Positions 44,494-53,921 of a DNA stretch of 64,000 bases are shown here, one piece after another; position 1 is the first letter of the stretch; every line of letters starts with the position of its first letter. The notes beneath the pieces are model-generated. The model searched no databases, was not told the origin of the DNA, and saw nothing but the letters and a program-made list of their open reading frames with translations. Source of the DNA: Ruminiclostridium papyrosolvens C7 (GTDB lineage Bacteria; Bacillota; Clostridia; Acetivibrionales; DSM-1351); assembly GCF_000421965.1 (NCBI RefSeq), contig NZ_ATAY01000030.1:83140-147139 (forward strand), given 5' to 3'. A program made the translations under genes and the position numbers.

Positions 44494-44835
44494 ATGAATG
44501 AAAAACTAATAAAAGCATATTTACCCATGAGCGAAACCGGTTTTTATATTCTGCTTTCACTCAATGAGCCCAGACACGGATATGGAATTATACTCCATGT
44601 AAAGGACATAACCGGGGGCAGGATAAATCTTGGAGCAGGGACTATTTACGGGACTCTTACCAAGTTTGAAAAGGATAATCTTATTGAGCCGTCAGGAGAA
44701 GAGGACAGGCGTAAACTATACAGGATAACTGAGAAGGGTAAATGGCTGCTTGAACAGGAAATGAGTCGTATAGACGAGATGTATGTGAACGGGCACAAGG
44801 TTCTGGGGGGATATAATCATGATCAAGATATTTAA
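44494..44835 (+). CDS. PadR-family transcriptional regulator
   Basis: A 113-aa winged-helix protein with SETGFYILLSLNEPRHGYGI, the LGAGTIYGTLTKFEKDNLIE recognition segment, and RKLYRITEKGKWLLEQE, all standard PadR features. I start at ATG 44494, preceded by AAGGAG; upstream extension would run through the operators. It overlaps the DUF2812 gene by 17 bases. PadR proteins of this kind repress adjacent ABC exporter genes and respond to drugs or envelope stress. Confidence 0.92.
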   Translation: MNEKLIKAYLPMSETGFYILLSLNEPRHGYGIILHVKDITGGRINLGAGTIYGTLTKFEKDNLIEPSGEEDRRKLYRITEKGKWLLEQEMSRIDEMYVNGHKVLGGYNHDQDI

Positions 44836-45340
44836 ATGGTGGTGGGCCTGGGAGTACGAAAGAATTGAAAACTGGCTGGAAGAAATGGAGTCAAATGGTC
44901 TCAGACTGGTTGAAACAAGAGTCAAAGGCTTATACTTTTACTTCGAAAGGTGCCAACCCATAAAAGCCAGATATTGTATTGACTACCAATCCAAGCTTAC
45001 TCCTGATTATGTTACACTGGTTAGGGATGACGGATGGGAGCTGTATCAGATAGGAATGGGCTGGTATATATTGAGGAAACAGTATGAGGATGAGAGGCCT
45101 GAACTGTACACTGATTTTGAAAGCCTTATTGCCAGAAATAAAGCATTGCTTGCAATAGTAGTGGTTGCTTCAATAATGGAGTGTGTGTCATTTGGAAATT
45201 TGATATGGAACACATATAATGACAGTAGCAAAGCGATGCTGCCCGTTCTTTGTATATTTGGTTCCCTGATTCTGGCATTTTTTTCATTTATAATTACAAA
45301 TGTGGTGATGCAAATAACTAAATTCAGAAAGAAACAATAA
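44819..45340 (+). CDS. DUF2812-domain membrane protein
   Basis: A 173-aa protein. The N-terminal 100 residues match the DUF2812 layout (KWWWAWEYERIENWLEEMES and the DGWELYQIGMGWYILRK block), with two hydrophobic helices at about 117-135 and 142-165. DUF2812 proteins are nearly always encoded next to PadR regulators, and this gene overlaps one. They are thought to modify regulator activity, but the mechanism is unknown. Confidence 0.85.
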   Translation: MIKIFKWWWAWEYERIENWLEEMESNGLRLVETRVKGLYFYFERCQPIKARYCIDYQSKLTPDYVTLVRDDGWELYQIGMGWYILRKQYEDERPELYTDFESLIARNKALLAIVVVASIMECVSFGNLIWNTYNDSSKAMLPVLCIFGSLILAFFSFIITNVVMQITKFRKKQ

Positions 45341-45366
45341 AAAATTAAAATAAAGAGGTGGGTAAT

Positions 45367-46263
45367 TTGAGTTTACAAGTACGAAATGTATCAAAAAAGT
45401 TTGGAGAAAAGCTTGCTGTCAACGATATTTCATTTGAAGTAAGCGAACCGGGTGTGTTTGGGCTACTAGGAACAAATGGAGCAGGTAAAACCACAACAAT
45501 AAGGATGATATTGAATATTGTAAAAAAAGATTCGGGAAGCATAATGTGGGACAACAAACCTGTAGAAAGCCAGATTACAAATTTCGGATATCTTCCTGAA
45601 GAAAGAGGGCTGTATCCTAAAGTAAAAGTTACGGAGCAGCTAATGTATTTTGCGAGTTTGAGACGAATCAGTGCAGCCAAGGCAAAAAAGGACATAAGCT
45701 ACTGGCTGGAGAGAATGGAAGCAAGCCAATATGCAAATATGGCAGCAGAGAAGCTATCCAAAGGGAATCAGCAGAAAATACAGTTTATTGCATCTATATT
45801 GCATGATCCCGACCTGATATTCATGGATGAGCCCTTCAGTGGACTAGACCCTGTGAATACAGAGCTGTTCAAGGGAGTAATACATGAACTGATAAAGAAA
45901 GAAAAATACATAATAATGTCAAGTCATCAAATGTCCACTGTTGAGGAATTTTGCAGGGATATAGTAATTCTTAAAAACGGTAACACCGTACTTAACGGAG
46001 ATCTTAAAAAAATCAAGCATAGCTACGGGAGAAATAATCTGTTAATAAATTCTGAGGGAGATATTATTGAACTTGCTGCGCAAGAGGGTATTACAAAAGT
46101 AAATCGCACTGCGGCAGGCTACGAAATTAAAATCTCAAATGAAGAGCAGGCGTACAAACTGCTTGAAAAAATACTTAACAAAAGGCTTATGCTTGATAAA
46201 TTCGAAATAAGAGAGCCATCACTGCATGAAATATTTATAGAAAAGGCTGGTGAAGCAAAATGA
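45367..46263 (+). CDS. ABC transporter ATPase (NatA-like)
   Basis: A 298-aa ATPase with Walker A GTNGAGKTTT, signature LSKGNQQKIQFIASI (KGNQQK variant typical of NatA-type proteins) and Walker B LIFMDEPFSGLDP. The C-terminal 80 residues form the regulatory extension found in this class. A TTG start at 45367 follows GAGGTG at 45355-45360; an upstream GTG would overlap that RBS. It overlaps the permease gene by 4 bases. The PadR operon context indicates induced export. Confidence 0.88.
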   Translation: MSLQVRNVSKKFGEKLAVNDISFEVSEPGVFGLLGTNGAGKTTTIRMILNIVKKDSGSIMWDNKPVESQITNFGYLPEERGLYPKVKVTEQLMYFASLRRISAAKAKKDISYWLERMEASQYANMAAEKLSKGNQQKIQFIASILHDPDLIFMDEPFSGLDPVNTELFKGVIHELIKKEKYIIMSSHQMSTVEEFCRDIVILKNGNTVLNGDLKKIKHSYGRNNLLINSEGDIIELAAQEGITKVNRTAAGYEIKISNEEQAYKLLEKILNKRLMLDKFEIREPSLHEIFIEKAGEAK

Positions 46264-47540
46264 AAGAATTTTTAGAAGTATTCAAGTATACTTTCAGAGA
46301 GAATGCACGAAAAAAATCATTCATTATATCAACTGTTTTGATTCTTGTAATTGTTATAGCAGCTATGGTAATACCCGCTGCAATTTCCAAGAGTAAAACT
46401 GGAGTCAATGATAATCTGAATGAGCAGACCCAGACAGACTCTAGCAACATCAAAACAGTATATGTTGTTGACAAAACCGGAATTTTTGAACAGGGAATAA
46501 ATGAATTACAGCAACAAATGTCAGGCTTTAAGCTTGAAAAGGTGACTGCTGACAAGGAGGAAGGCCTGAAAGCTCAGATAAAGGATAAGGGCGAAAGCTA
46601 TATGATAGTTGTTAGCCTGAAAGATAACATTCCAAATGGCGAGTACTTCACAAAGCAGTATGGAAGCGGCCCGGACCCTGATATGATAAGCAAGGTATTC
46701 AAGAATATTTACGTGACAACCATGCTGAAAGGGGAAAATGTTTCGGAAGATGTTATTACAAAGACTTTAGCAGATTTAAATGTTAATGTAAATGAGTTGG
46801 GCAACAGTAAAGTAGGAGGATATATTTCCAGCATATTTATAGTAATAATATTGTTCTTTGCAATATATTTCTATGGCTATGGAGTATCAATGTCCGTTGC
46901 ATCAGAAAAGACCTCAAGGGTTATGGAGCTGCTGATAACTTCCGTGAAACCTTCAAGAATAATAATTGGAAAAACTGCCGGTATGGGAGCACTGGGACTT
47001 ATACAGCTTGCATTGATAATTGGGGTTGGTGCACTGACATACAATACTGTTTTTCCATCAGACTTTACTATTGGAGGTATGAAACTGGATTTATCAGGCT
47101 TTACACCTTTTACATCTGCAATGGTGATAATTTACTTCATACTGGGATATACCCTGTATGCACTTATGTACGCTGTTGTTGGTGCAACCGTAAGCAAGGC
47201 AGAGGATGTAAACTCAGCTATGATGCCTATGTCCTTTATAGCACTTATAGCATTCTACTTCTCATACGGAACATTTGCGGTTCCAAACAGTACTGCTGCA
47301 AAAGTGGCCTCATTGATACCGTTCACTTCCCCCTTTTCAGTACCTTCAAGGCTGGTGACGACAGACGTACCACTTTGGCAGATCGGACTATCGCTGGGAA
47401 TATTACTGATAACTATAGTATTTGTCGGGATGATTTCAGTAAAGCTCTACTCCTATGCGGTGCTTCATTATGGCGACAGATTGAAAATAGGAAAGCTGCT
47501 ACAGTTTTCAAAAGAAAACAAGACGGTTAATAGTAAATAA
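46260..47540 (+). CDS. ABC-2 type permease (NatB-like)
   Basis: A 426-aa permease: one N-terminal helix (about 22-43), an external domain to about residue 175, then five or more helices (about 180-400). This NatB/YhaP-type layout is used for export of sodium or other compounds. The stretch SEKTSRVMELLITSVKPSRIIIGK after the second helix is the usual coupling region. The gene is the last in the padR operon; a terminator follows about 50 bases on. Confidence 0.87.
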   Translation: MKEFLEVFKYTFRENARKKSFIISTVLILVIVIAAMVIPAAISKSKTGVNDNLNEQTQTDSSNIKTVYVVDKTGIFEQGINELQQQMSGFKLEKVTADKEEGLKAQIKDKGESYMIVVSLKDNIPNGEYFTKQYGSGPDPDMISKVFKNIYVTTMLKGENVSEDVITKTLADLNVNVNELGNSKVGGYISSIFIVIILFFAIYFYGYGVSMSVASEKTSRVMELLITSVKPSRIIIGKTAGMGALGLIQLALIIGVGALTYNTVFPSDFTIGGMKLDLSGFTPFTSAMVIIYFILGYTLYALMYAVVGATVSKAEDVNSAMMPMSFIALIAFYFSYGTFAVPNSTAAKVASLIPFTSPFSVPSRLVTTDVPLWQIGLSLGILLITIVFVGMISVKLYSYAVLHYGDRLKIGKLLQFSKENKTVNSK

Positions 47541-47588
47541 TATTGAATCATTATATGATATGGTTTAGAATAAAATATAATACATATT

Positions 47589-47621
47589 AAAAAAAGCCAA
47601 ATAATACCATTTGGCTTTTTT
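47589..47621 (+). terminator. Intrinsic terminator between the ABC operon and manA
   Basis: Arms AAAGCCAAAT and ATTTGGCTTT with a short loop and a run of six T. The hairpin ends 17 bases before the manA start codon, so the manA RBS is just outside the stem. Confidence 0.88.
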
Positions 47622-47637
47622 AGCTACGGAGGAGCTT

Positions 47638-48687
47638 ATGTATTATCCTATTAAATTTAGGCCTGTCTATAAGGATTATATCTGGGGAGGCCGATACTTT
47701 GAAAAGCTGGGTAGGGAGCTGCCGGAAGGTGTAGTTGCCGAAAGCTGGGAGGTATCCTGCCATAAAAGCGGACTTAGTGTCGTAGCAAATGAAGAGTTTG
47801 CAGGATGGACACTTACTGAACTAATAAAGTCTGACCCAATAGGTGTTGTAGGAACAAAATTTCCTTCAGGGTGCAGTGAAATACCTCTACTGGTAAAACT
47901 TATAGATGCAAATGATAAACTCTCCGTTCAAGTACACCCCGATGATAACTATGCTGCAGTTTTTGAAAATGACTTCGGAAAAAATGAGATGTGGTATGTA
48001 ATAGCTGCAAAGCCAAGTTCAAAGCTGGTTGCTGGTCTTAAAGAAAATATAACCAAAGAGAAATTCTTAAGAGCCGTCAAAGAAAACCGTATTGAAGACT
48101 GTCTGTTACAAGTGGAGGTTATGCCGGGAGATGTCATAAATATACCTGCAGGAACGGTTCACTCAATTGGTGACGGTATAGTAATAGCGGAAATCCAGCA
48201 GACCTCAGATATAACTTACAGGCTATTTGACTACAACAGGGTTGACATTAACGGAGTAGGACGCCAGCTGCATTTGAATAAAGCACTTGATGTTATTAAC
48301 TTTGAAGCCGGGCGCAGAAAGGTTAAATGTGATGGCGTAAAGGTTGAAGTTAATGACAACTGTTCCAAAACAGTATTTGTGGCCAACAGATATTTTGCAT
48401 GTGAACGATATGAATTAGATGGTGAGGTTATAGAAAAATGTGACGGTAGCAAATTCTGTATTTACATATTTCTTGAAGGGAACGGAGCGATTAAAACAGG
48501 AGAAGCAAATGTAAAAGTCAATGCCGGTGAAACCGTATTTCTGCCTGCGGCTTCGGGGGAATACACCGTTTCCGGGAAATTAAAGGCTTTAAAAACATAT
48601 ATACCTGACTTAATAAACGACATTGTTAACCCAATGAAAAATGCAGGTTGCACAAACAGCGAAATATACAAGGTACTAAACTGTTAG
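47638..48687 (+). CDS. manA: Class I mannose-6-phosphate isomerase
   Basis: A 349-aa zinc isomerase interconverting mannose-6-phosphate and fructose-6-phosphate. Visible are YIWGGRYFEKLG at the N terminus, the zinc ligands in QVHPDDNYA and KNEMWYVI, and the PAGTVHSIG motif. Its length matches the short bacillary/clostridial ManA rather than the 390-aa enteric form. I start at ATG 47638 behind GGAGG; an upstream in-frame start would lie in the terminator. It supplies mannose for glycan synthesis or allows mannose catabolism. Confidence 0.92.
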   Translation: MYYPIKFRPVYKDYIWGGRYFEKLGRELPEGVVAESWEVSCHKSGLSVVANEEFAGWTLTELIKSDPIGVVGTKFPSGCSEIPLLVKLIDANDKLSVQVHPDDNYAAVFENDFGKNEMWYVIAAKPSSKLVAGLKENITKEKFLRAVKENRIEDCLLQVEVMPGDVINIPAGTVHSIGDGIVIAEIQQTSDITYRLFDYNRVDINGVGRQLHLNKALDVINFEAGRRKVKCDGVKVEVNDNCSKTVFVANRYFACERYELDGEVIEKCDGSKFCIYIFLEGNGAIKTGEANVKVNAGETVFLPAASGEYTVSGKLKALKTYIPDLINDIVNPMKNAGCTNSEIYKVLNC

Positions 48688-48715
48688 TTAAATAATAAAA
48701 ACATGGAGGAAAAAA

Positions 48716-49426
48716 ATGATTGCAATAAACAATCTTACAAAAAGGTATAGTAAGTTCAAAGCGGTTGATGGAATTTCCTTGACCGCAAAACCGGGTGAAA
48801 TAACTATACTTCTAGGGCCTAACGGTGCTGGGAAATCCACAACAATTAAGAGCATTGCCGGACTTCTAAAATTTGAAGGTGAAATAACAATATGGGGTTT
48901 CCCAAATAAAACAGTAGATGCAAAGCAGGTGTTCGGGTATATACCAGAAACACCTGCTTTGTATGATCTTCTCACTCCGATAGAACACGCAGAATTCATT
49001 GCCAAGGCTTACAAGCTGGAAACGGGATGGGAGGACAAGATAAAAGCCATATTTGAAAGACTCGAAATTTTTGATAAAAAGGACAAATACGTAAGGGAGC
49101 TTTCAAAAGGTATGACTCAGAAGCTTAGTATTGCACTGGCTATGCTTATAGAACCCAAAGCGGTACTTTTTGATGAGCCATTAGTTGGGCTTGATCCCAA
49201 AGCAATAAATGAGGTTCTGAAAATATTCCGGGAGCTTAAAGAACAGGGGAAGAGTGTACTGGTTAGCACTCATATAATTGACACAATAAATGATGTTTGG
49301 GATAGAGCATACATAATGAATAAGGGTAAAATAGTTTCAGACATTACAAAACAGGAGCTTAACGGAAGGGATTTAAAAACAATATTCTTTGAACTCACCG
49401 GGGAGGAAGAAGAATGCAGGCAATAA
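48716..49426 (+). CDS. ABC transporter ATPase
   Basis: A 236-aa ATPase with Walker A GPNGAGKST, signature LSKGMTQKLSIALAM and Walker B AVLFDEPLVGLDP. It belongs to the ABC-2 drug/lipid exporter class. The gene follows manA by 28 bases with a TGGAGG RBS. It overlaps the permease gene by 13 bases. The substrate is unknown. Confidence 0.87.
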   Translation: MIAINNLTKRYSKFKAVDGISLTAKPGEITILLGPNGAGKSTTIKSIAGLLKFEGEITIWGFPNKTVDAKQVFGYIPETPALYDLLTPIEHAEFIAKAYKLETGWEDKIKAIFERLEIFDKKDKYVRELSKGMTQKLSIALAMLIEPKAVLFDEPLVGLDPKAINEVLKIFRELKEQGKSVLVSTHIIDTINDVWDRAYIMNKGKIVSDITKQELNGRDLKTIFFELTGEEEECRQ

Positions 49427-50970
49427 TGTATTTAATTAGAAGAACCTATATTAATAAGGTAAAACGTACATTTAAAAGTATCCCGTCTGCAATTCTGACA
49501 GTCTTGGGTGTGGTCGGCTTTATATTTGTTTTTATTTCGTCTTTCAGAATGAAAAAAGCCCCATTGCAGAGTATATCTACAGAAACAATTATTGCAGCAA
49601 TCATACTTTTCTTGGGAGTATTACTGTACAATTCGTTTCTTTCAAGAGATACGGGAATATTGACAATGGCGGACGCAAACTTCCTTTTTACCGGGCCCTT
49701 TGAAAAAAGGCAGGTACTGATGTATCTTTTGATTTCTGTGGCACCTGCTTCGCTGATGATAGGTTTCTTTATGTGTTTTTATCTTCCTTTGTTAATGGGT
49801 TCAGCATTGAGTTTTACTAAGTATCTGGTAACTCTTATTGTTATTAGTCTTTTCCTTGGAGTCATCTTTCTTTCGTACTATTATATTTATATAGTTGATG
49901 CGGAGAATACAGGCTTTAAGAAGAATTCAAAGAAGGTTTTCTGGGCTTTTATAGGGATACTTGCAGTTGCTTTTGCAGTTATGTTCTTTAATAATGATTT
50001 TGAATTAAAAATAACAGTAAAAAAATACTTTGAAAGCTCGTGGTATAATTGGGTACCACTTTTTGGCTGGACAAAATGGGCCGTAAGTTCTCTTTTGACA
50101 GGAAATATACTGACCGGATTTATTCCGCCTGTATGTATGCTTCTGGCTGTTAATGCATTGCTTTGCATTATGTTGTACAATGTAAAAGTTGATTTCTATG
50201 AAAAAACTTTGGAAGACTCGGTTAGTCTCCAAAAAATAATGGATGATATTAAGACATCGGGTAAGGCAGATTCACATGCCTTTTCAAAGTTAAAAAACAA
50301 GCCTGTCTCTGTTAAATTTGGAACCGGAGCAGCTGCAATATATTCCAAGCAGATGTTGGAAAGCAGAAAACTCGGTTTAGTATCCAACAACAGGGAAATA
50401 TTACTACAACTGTTCTACGTAGCCTTTGGTTTGATTTTTGGATTTGAATTCAGCTTTGTAATGGCAATGGTGAGCTTCGGGGCTTTGACAATGTCTCTTA
50501 ATGATTCATGGCACAGGGATTTTAAAAAACCCTATGTTTTTCTGATTCCGGAAAGCTCATTCAAAAAACTAATCTATTCCGTATTGCCGGGATTAATTAA
50601 AACAATGTTAAGCGGCGGAATAGCTCTAACCATTGCAGCTATAGCATATAAACTCAGCCCTACGAATTGGATTAATATTATACTTGTATTTTTTAGTTTT
50701 GCCATACTTTTTGTTTTTGCAGAGATCTTTACATACAGGTTAATTGGTTCAAGTTCCAATGCGGTAGTAGTTACAATGCTCAGAATGCTATTTGTAATTG
50801 CTGCATGTATACCTGCCATAATAATATTAATTGTAATAGCAGTTCTTTCAAATGGTGTACCGAATGTTATAGAAACATCTTTATGCATGTTGGCTGTAAA
50901 CGTTGTAATTTCAATATTATTGGCATACCTTAGCAAGGGTATTTTTGAACAGAGTGAACTTATGGAGTAA
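49414..50970 (+). CDS. Large ABC exporter permease (putative ABC exporter family)
   Basis: A 518-aa polytopic protein with about 10-12 hydrophobic segments, including paired helices at about 22-45, 55-72, 108-130, 135-160 and several from 325 onward. It fits the 'putative ABC exporter' families that pair with stand-alone ATPases in Firmicutes. No external enzymatic domain is visible. It overlaps the ATPase gene, so the two form one transporter. Nothing in the neighbourhood indicates the substrate. Confidence 0.8.
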   Translation: MQAIMYLIRRTYINKVKRTFKSIPSAILTVLGVVGFIFVFISSFRMKKAPLQSISTETIIAAIILFLGVLLYNSFLSRDTGILTMADANFLFTGPFEKRQVLMYLLISVAPASLMIGFFMCFYLPLLMGSALSFTKYLVTLIVISLFLGVIFLSYYYIYIVDAENTGFKKNSKKVFWAFIGILAVAFAVMFFNNDFELKITVKKYFESSWYNWVPLFGWTKWAVSSLLTGNILTGFIPPVCMLLAVNALLCIMLYNVKVDFYEKTLEDSVSLQKIMDDIKTSGKADSHAFSKLKNKPVSVKFGTGAAAIYSKQMLESRKLGLVSNNREILLQLFYVAFGLIFGFEFSFVMAMVSFGALTMSLNDSWHRDFKKPYVFLIPESSFKKLIYSVLPGLIKTMLSGGIALTIAAIAYKLSPTNWINIILVFFSFAILFVFAEIFTYRLIGSSSNAVVVTMLRMLFVIAACIPAIIILIVIAVLSNGVPNVIETSLCMLAVNVVISILLAYLSKGIFEQSELME

Positions 50971-50982
50971 CATGTATTATGT

Positions 50983-51011
50983 TTGACACATAAATTTCTT
51001 TATTGTAGAAT
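50983..51011 (+). promoter_or_regulatory. Sigma-A promoter of the cbiMQO operon
   Basis: TTGACA (50983-50988), 17 bases, TAGAAT (51006-51011). This is a near-consensus promoter, giving a start near 51018 and a leader of about 125 nt before the cbiM start codon. Confidence 0.8.
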
Positions 51012-51017
51012 AGCTAT

Positions 51018-51140
51018 GAAACGAGATCATGAAGGTCTCCCTGATTAACACTTATTATTTATTTTAAATTTAATTAGACCCAAGAAGGGCTAGTATCTAC
51101 ATACCCTTATGGGTCTATTATTATGTAAAAGGGGAAGATC
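51018..51140 (+). ncRNA. Structured 5' leader of the cbiM operon, class unknown
   Basis: About 120 nt of untranslated leader. A 3' stem pairs AGACCCA (near 51078) with TGGGTCT (near 51109), with AAGGG and ACCCTT able to pair inside it. ACCCTTATGGGT can instead form a competing local hairpin, so two mutually exclusive folds exist just ahead of the RBS AGGGGAAG. A smaller 5' hairpin may form around GAGATCATGAAGGTCTC. I do not see the conserved cores of cobalamin or NiCo riboswitches. A metal-responsive role is a guess from context. Confidence 0.4.
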
Positions 51141-51144
51141 AACA

Positions 51145-52143
51145 ATGCATATGGGAGATTTTATGCTGTCTCCGACGGTCGGAGGTACAATGATAACGGC
51201 AGCTGTGGGAACAGCGGCAGTTTCAATAAAAGAAGTAAGGGACATGGACGAGAAAAAAATTCCTTTAATGGGGGTAATATCCGCTTTTGTTTTTGCAGCA
51301 CAAATGATTAATTTTACCATACCGGGAACGGGTTCAAGTGGCCACCTTGCAGGGGCAATAATGCTTTCAATTCTGCTGGGGCCCTATGCGGGATTTTTGT
51401 CAATAGCGGCAATTCTTCTTATACAAGCACTGTTTTTTGCTGACGGAGGACTGCTTGCCTATGGCTGCAATGTAATAAACATGGGGTTTTTTGCATGTTT
51501 TATTGCATACCCGCTGATATACCGTACTATAACTAAAAAGGGAATGACCAGAACAAGGCTAATGACTGGAAGTATTCTGTCGAGTGTGGCTGCATTACAG
51601 ATGGGGGCTTTCAGTGTAGTAATTCAAACTCTGCTGTCAGGAAAAACAGAGCTGCCCTTTGCACAGTTCGCACTTGCCATGCAGGGAATCCACCTTGCGA
51701 TAGGAGCCGTGGAAGGTGTGGTGACGGCTGCGGTAGTATCTTTTGTTTGGAAGGTAAGGCCTGACATAATTAATACCGAATCTTCAGAAAAAAGTAAAAA
51801 GCAGGGTTATAAGTCTGTAATTGTTGGTTTTCTTGTTGCTGCATTGCTTCTGGCAGGGGGTATATCACTGTTTGCATCTGCAAATCCCGACGGTTTGGAG
51901 TGGTCAATAGGCAAGGTAGCAGGGGACAAAGAAATAAAAGGGGAAACCCGGGTACACAAATCTCTTGAAAAAGCTCAGCAGGATATTGCGGTGTTGCCGG
52001 ACTACAGTTTTAAGAAACAGGAAAATGCCGGTGAATCCATGGGGACGGTTGTTTCCGGGTTGGTGGGCTCAGGAATTACCGTGGGCTTAGTACTTGTTGC
52101 AGGCTATTTGATAAAGTTGATAAAGCGGAAGAAAGCTAAATAA
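51145..52143 (+). CDS. cbiM: ECF-type Co/Ni transporter S-component CbiM/NikM with PDGLE domain
   Basis: A 332-aa membrane protein. The chosen start (ATG 51145, after AGGGGAAG) gives MHMGDFMLSP, keeping the N-terminal Met-His that binds the metal in CbiM/NikM proteins. Residues 1-210 are the CbiM core with about six helices. The C-terminal part carries the literal motif ANPDGLEWS and a last helix, the PDGLE/CbiN-like module fused to CbiM. It captures Co2+ or Ni2+ for the ECF transporter with CbiQ and CbiO. The linked CooT gene favours nickel. Confidence 0.9.
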   Translation: MHMGDFMLSPTVGGTMITAAVGTAAVSIKEVRDMDEKKIPLMGVISAFVFAAQMINFTIPGTGSSGHLAGAIMLSILLGPYAGFLSIAAILLIQALFFADGGLLAYGCNVINMGFFACFIAYPLIYRTITKKGMTRTRLMTGSILSSVAALQMGAFSVVIQTLLSGKTELPFAQFALAMQGIHLAIGAVEGVVTAAVVSFVWKVRPDIINTESSEKSKKQGYKSVIVGFLVAALLLAGGISLFASANPDGLEWSIGKVAGDKEIKGETRVHKSLEKAQQDIAVLPDYSFKKQENAGESMGTVVSGLVGSGITVGLVLVAGYLIKLIKRKKAK

Positions 52144-52166
52144 ACAGTTAATTTTGGAGTATTTTT

Positions 52167-52964
52167 ATGACAGACATAGCAGGAGCATTATATGAAATAA
52201 AGCATTTGGATGAACTAGCTAAAAGAGATAATACTATAAATAATATTCACCCTCTGGTAAAACTCATTGTTACTCTGAGTTATATAGGGATACTTGCATC
52301 CTTTGACCGATACGAGGTATCTGCACTTATACCGTTTATAATGTATCCTGCTGCCGTCATGATTATTTGCGAAATACCTGTGGGCAAGATTATAAAAAGG
52401 GTTCTGACTTTGGAACCCTTTATTATTGTGGCCGGAATACTTAACCCCATATTGGATAAAAGTACCATTCATATTGGAAATTTAACCATGTCCGGCGGAT
52501 GGCTGACACTATTTTCGCTTATAATAAAAAGTACACTGATGGTCTCGGCGGGTTTTCTGCTAATTGCAACTACAGGGATTGACGATATTGCAGGAGCAAT
52601 GAGTCTGGTGAAAATACCATCCATATTTGTACTGTTGTTTTTGCTGACATACAGATATATTTTTGTCCTTATGGATGAGGCTGAAAGACTTTTAAAAGGT
52701 TATTCACTAAGAGCACCCGGCCAAAAAGGTGTAAAAATGAAGGTTTGGGGCTCAATGATAGGACAGCTGCTCATCAGAAGCTTTAACCGAGCCCAGATAA
52801 TATATCAATCCATGGTTTTAAAAGGCTATAATGGAAGGTACAATGTTTCGGGAGGCAAGGGTTTCGGGTATGCAGAGGGAATTTATCTGCCGGTGTGGGT
52901 TGCGTTTTTTATAATGTCAAGATTGATAAATATACCGATGTTTATATCGGGGTTTTTTCATTGA
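52167..52964 (+). CDS. cbiQ: ECF transporter transmembrane T-component CbiQ
   Basis: A 265-aa membrane protein with about five helices and the two Ala-Arg-Gly-type coupling motifs in altered form: LLKGYSLRAPGQK (about 184-196) and SMVLKGYNGRYN (about 221-232), which contact the ATPase. NNIHPLVKLIV near the N terminus is typical of EcfT/CbiQ proteins. It lies 23 bases after cbiM and 19 before cbiO. Confidence 0.9.
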   Translation: MTDIAGALYEIKHLDELAKRDNTINNIHPLVKLIVTLSYIGILASFDRYEVSALIPFIMYPAAVMIICEIPVGKIIKRVLTLEPFIIVAGILNPILDKSTIHIGNLTMSGGWLTLFSLIIKSTLMVSAGFLLIATTGIDDIAGAMSLVKIPSIFVLLFLLTYRYIFVLMDEAERLLKGYSLRAPGQKGVKMKVWGSMIGQLLIRSFNRAQIIYQSMVLKGYNGRYNVSGGKGFGYAEGIYLPVWVAFFIMSRLINIPMFISGFFH

Positions 52965-52983
52965 GAATTTTTATGGAGGTCTT

Positions 52984-53745
52984 ATGAGTCATCACAAAAT
53001 AGAACTGGAAGAAGTCAGCTTCAATTATCCTGACGGGCATCAGGCACTTGATAACGTCACTTTTATGCTTGGACATGGGGAATCGGTAGGGGTTGTTGGA
53101 GCCAACGGAGCCGGTAAATCAACGCTGCTTTCAATATTATCAGGAATACTGTTCCCCCAGAAAGGCAGTGTAAGGGTTGGGGATATCCCTGTTACAAAGA
53201 AAACCCTTTCAGATGTGAGGCGTAGTATAGGACTTGTATTTCAGGAACCTGACGATCAGCTGTTTATGACATCGGTATATGATGATGTAGCTTTTGGGCC
53301 AAGGAACTATCGTCTTGATGAAAAAGAAGTGGAGCAAAGAGTAAACCATGCACTGGAGGAAGTTGGAATAAATCATCTGAAAGACCGTCCTCCATACAAG
53401 CTTTCTGGCGGTGAAAAGAAGCTGGCAGCTATAGCTGCGGTCATTTCCATGGAGCCGGATATACTTATAATGGACGAGCCTACCGCTTCATTGGACCCGA
53501 AGGCAAGACGCAAGGTTATGAATATTCTTAAAGGTTTCAGACATACAAAAATTATAACAAGTCACGACTTGGACATGATAATGGATATGTGTGATAGGAC
53601 AATAGTTCTGAAAAATGGCAAAATAGCAGCTGACGGGCTTACGGTGGATATTTTGGGAGATAGCGGTCTTATGGACCGATGCGGGCTTGAGATACCTCTT
53701 GCAATGCAAAATTGTCCTGTATGTAAGAAATCTAAATTGTTATGA
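52984..53745 (+). CDS. cbiO: ECF transporter ATPase CbiO
   Basis: A 253-aa ATPase with Walker A GANGAGKST, the Q-loop FQEPDDQLFMTSVYDDVAFGP characteristic of CbiO/EcfA (the longer block spans residues about 82-102), signature LSGGEKKLAAIAAV and Walker B ILIMDEPTASLDP. The C-terminal CPVCKKSK end adds a Cys pair that might bind metal. It energises metal uptake with CbiM and CbiQ. GGAGGT is well placed. Confidence 0.92.
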   Translation: MSHHKIELEEVSFNYPDGHQALDNVTFMLGHGESVGVVGANGAGKSTLLSILSGILFPQKGSVRVGDIPVTKKTLSDVRRSIGLVFQEPDDQLFMTSVYDDVAFGPRNYRLDEKEVEQRVNHALEEVGINHLKDRPPYKLSGGEKKLAAIAAVISMEPDILIMDEPTASLDPKARRKVMNILKGFRHTKIITSHDLDMIMDMCDRTIVLKNGKIAADGLTVDILGDSGLMDRCGLEIPLAMQNCPVCKKSKLL

Positions 53746-53806
53746 GTTGTTGTGCGTTTATGAAAAGAGATTATTTAAAAAAATATTAAAAAATAGCGTT
53801 CAATAC

Positions 53807-53834
53807 TTTACAGAATGTATTTATTACTTATAAT
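53807..53834 (+). promoter_or_regulatory. Likely promoter for the DUF3842-CooT pair
   Basis: TTTACA (53807-53812), 16 bases, TATAAT (53829-53834), about 90 bases upstream of the DUF3842 start. The intervening leader has a weak inverted repeat (GACAG...CTGTC). So this pair can be expressed separately from cbiMQO. Confidence 0.5.
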
Positions 53835-53921
53835 GGTAGTAGAATGTTTGTTCAGACACGACAGTACTTAATGACCAGGTAAACAGTTTAAAGCTGTCTT
53901 TGAGGAATTTAGGGAGGTTAT

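Noticed and set aside
51018..51140. Cobalamin or NiCo riboswitch upstream of cbiM
   Set aside because: The B12-box core and the conserved NiCo junction sequences as I remember them are absent; I list only an unclassified structured leader.
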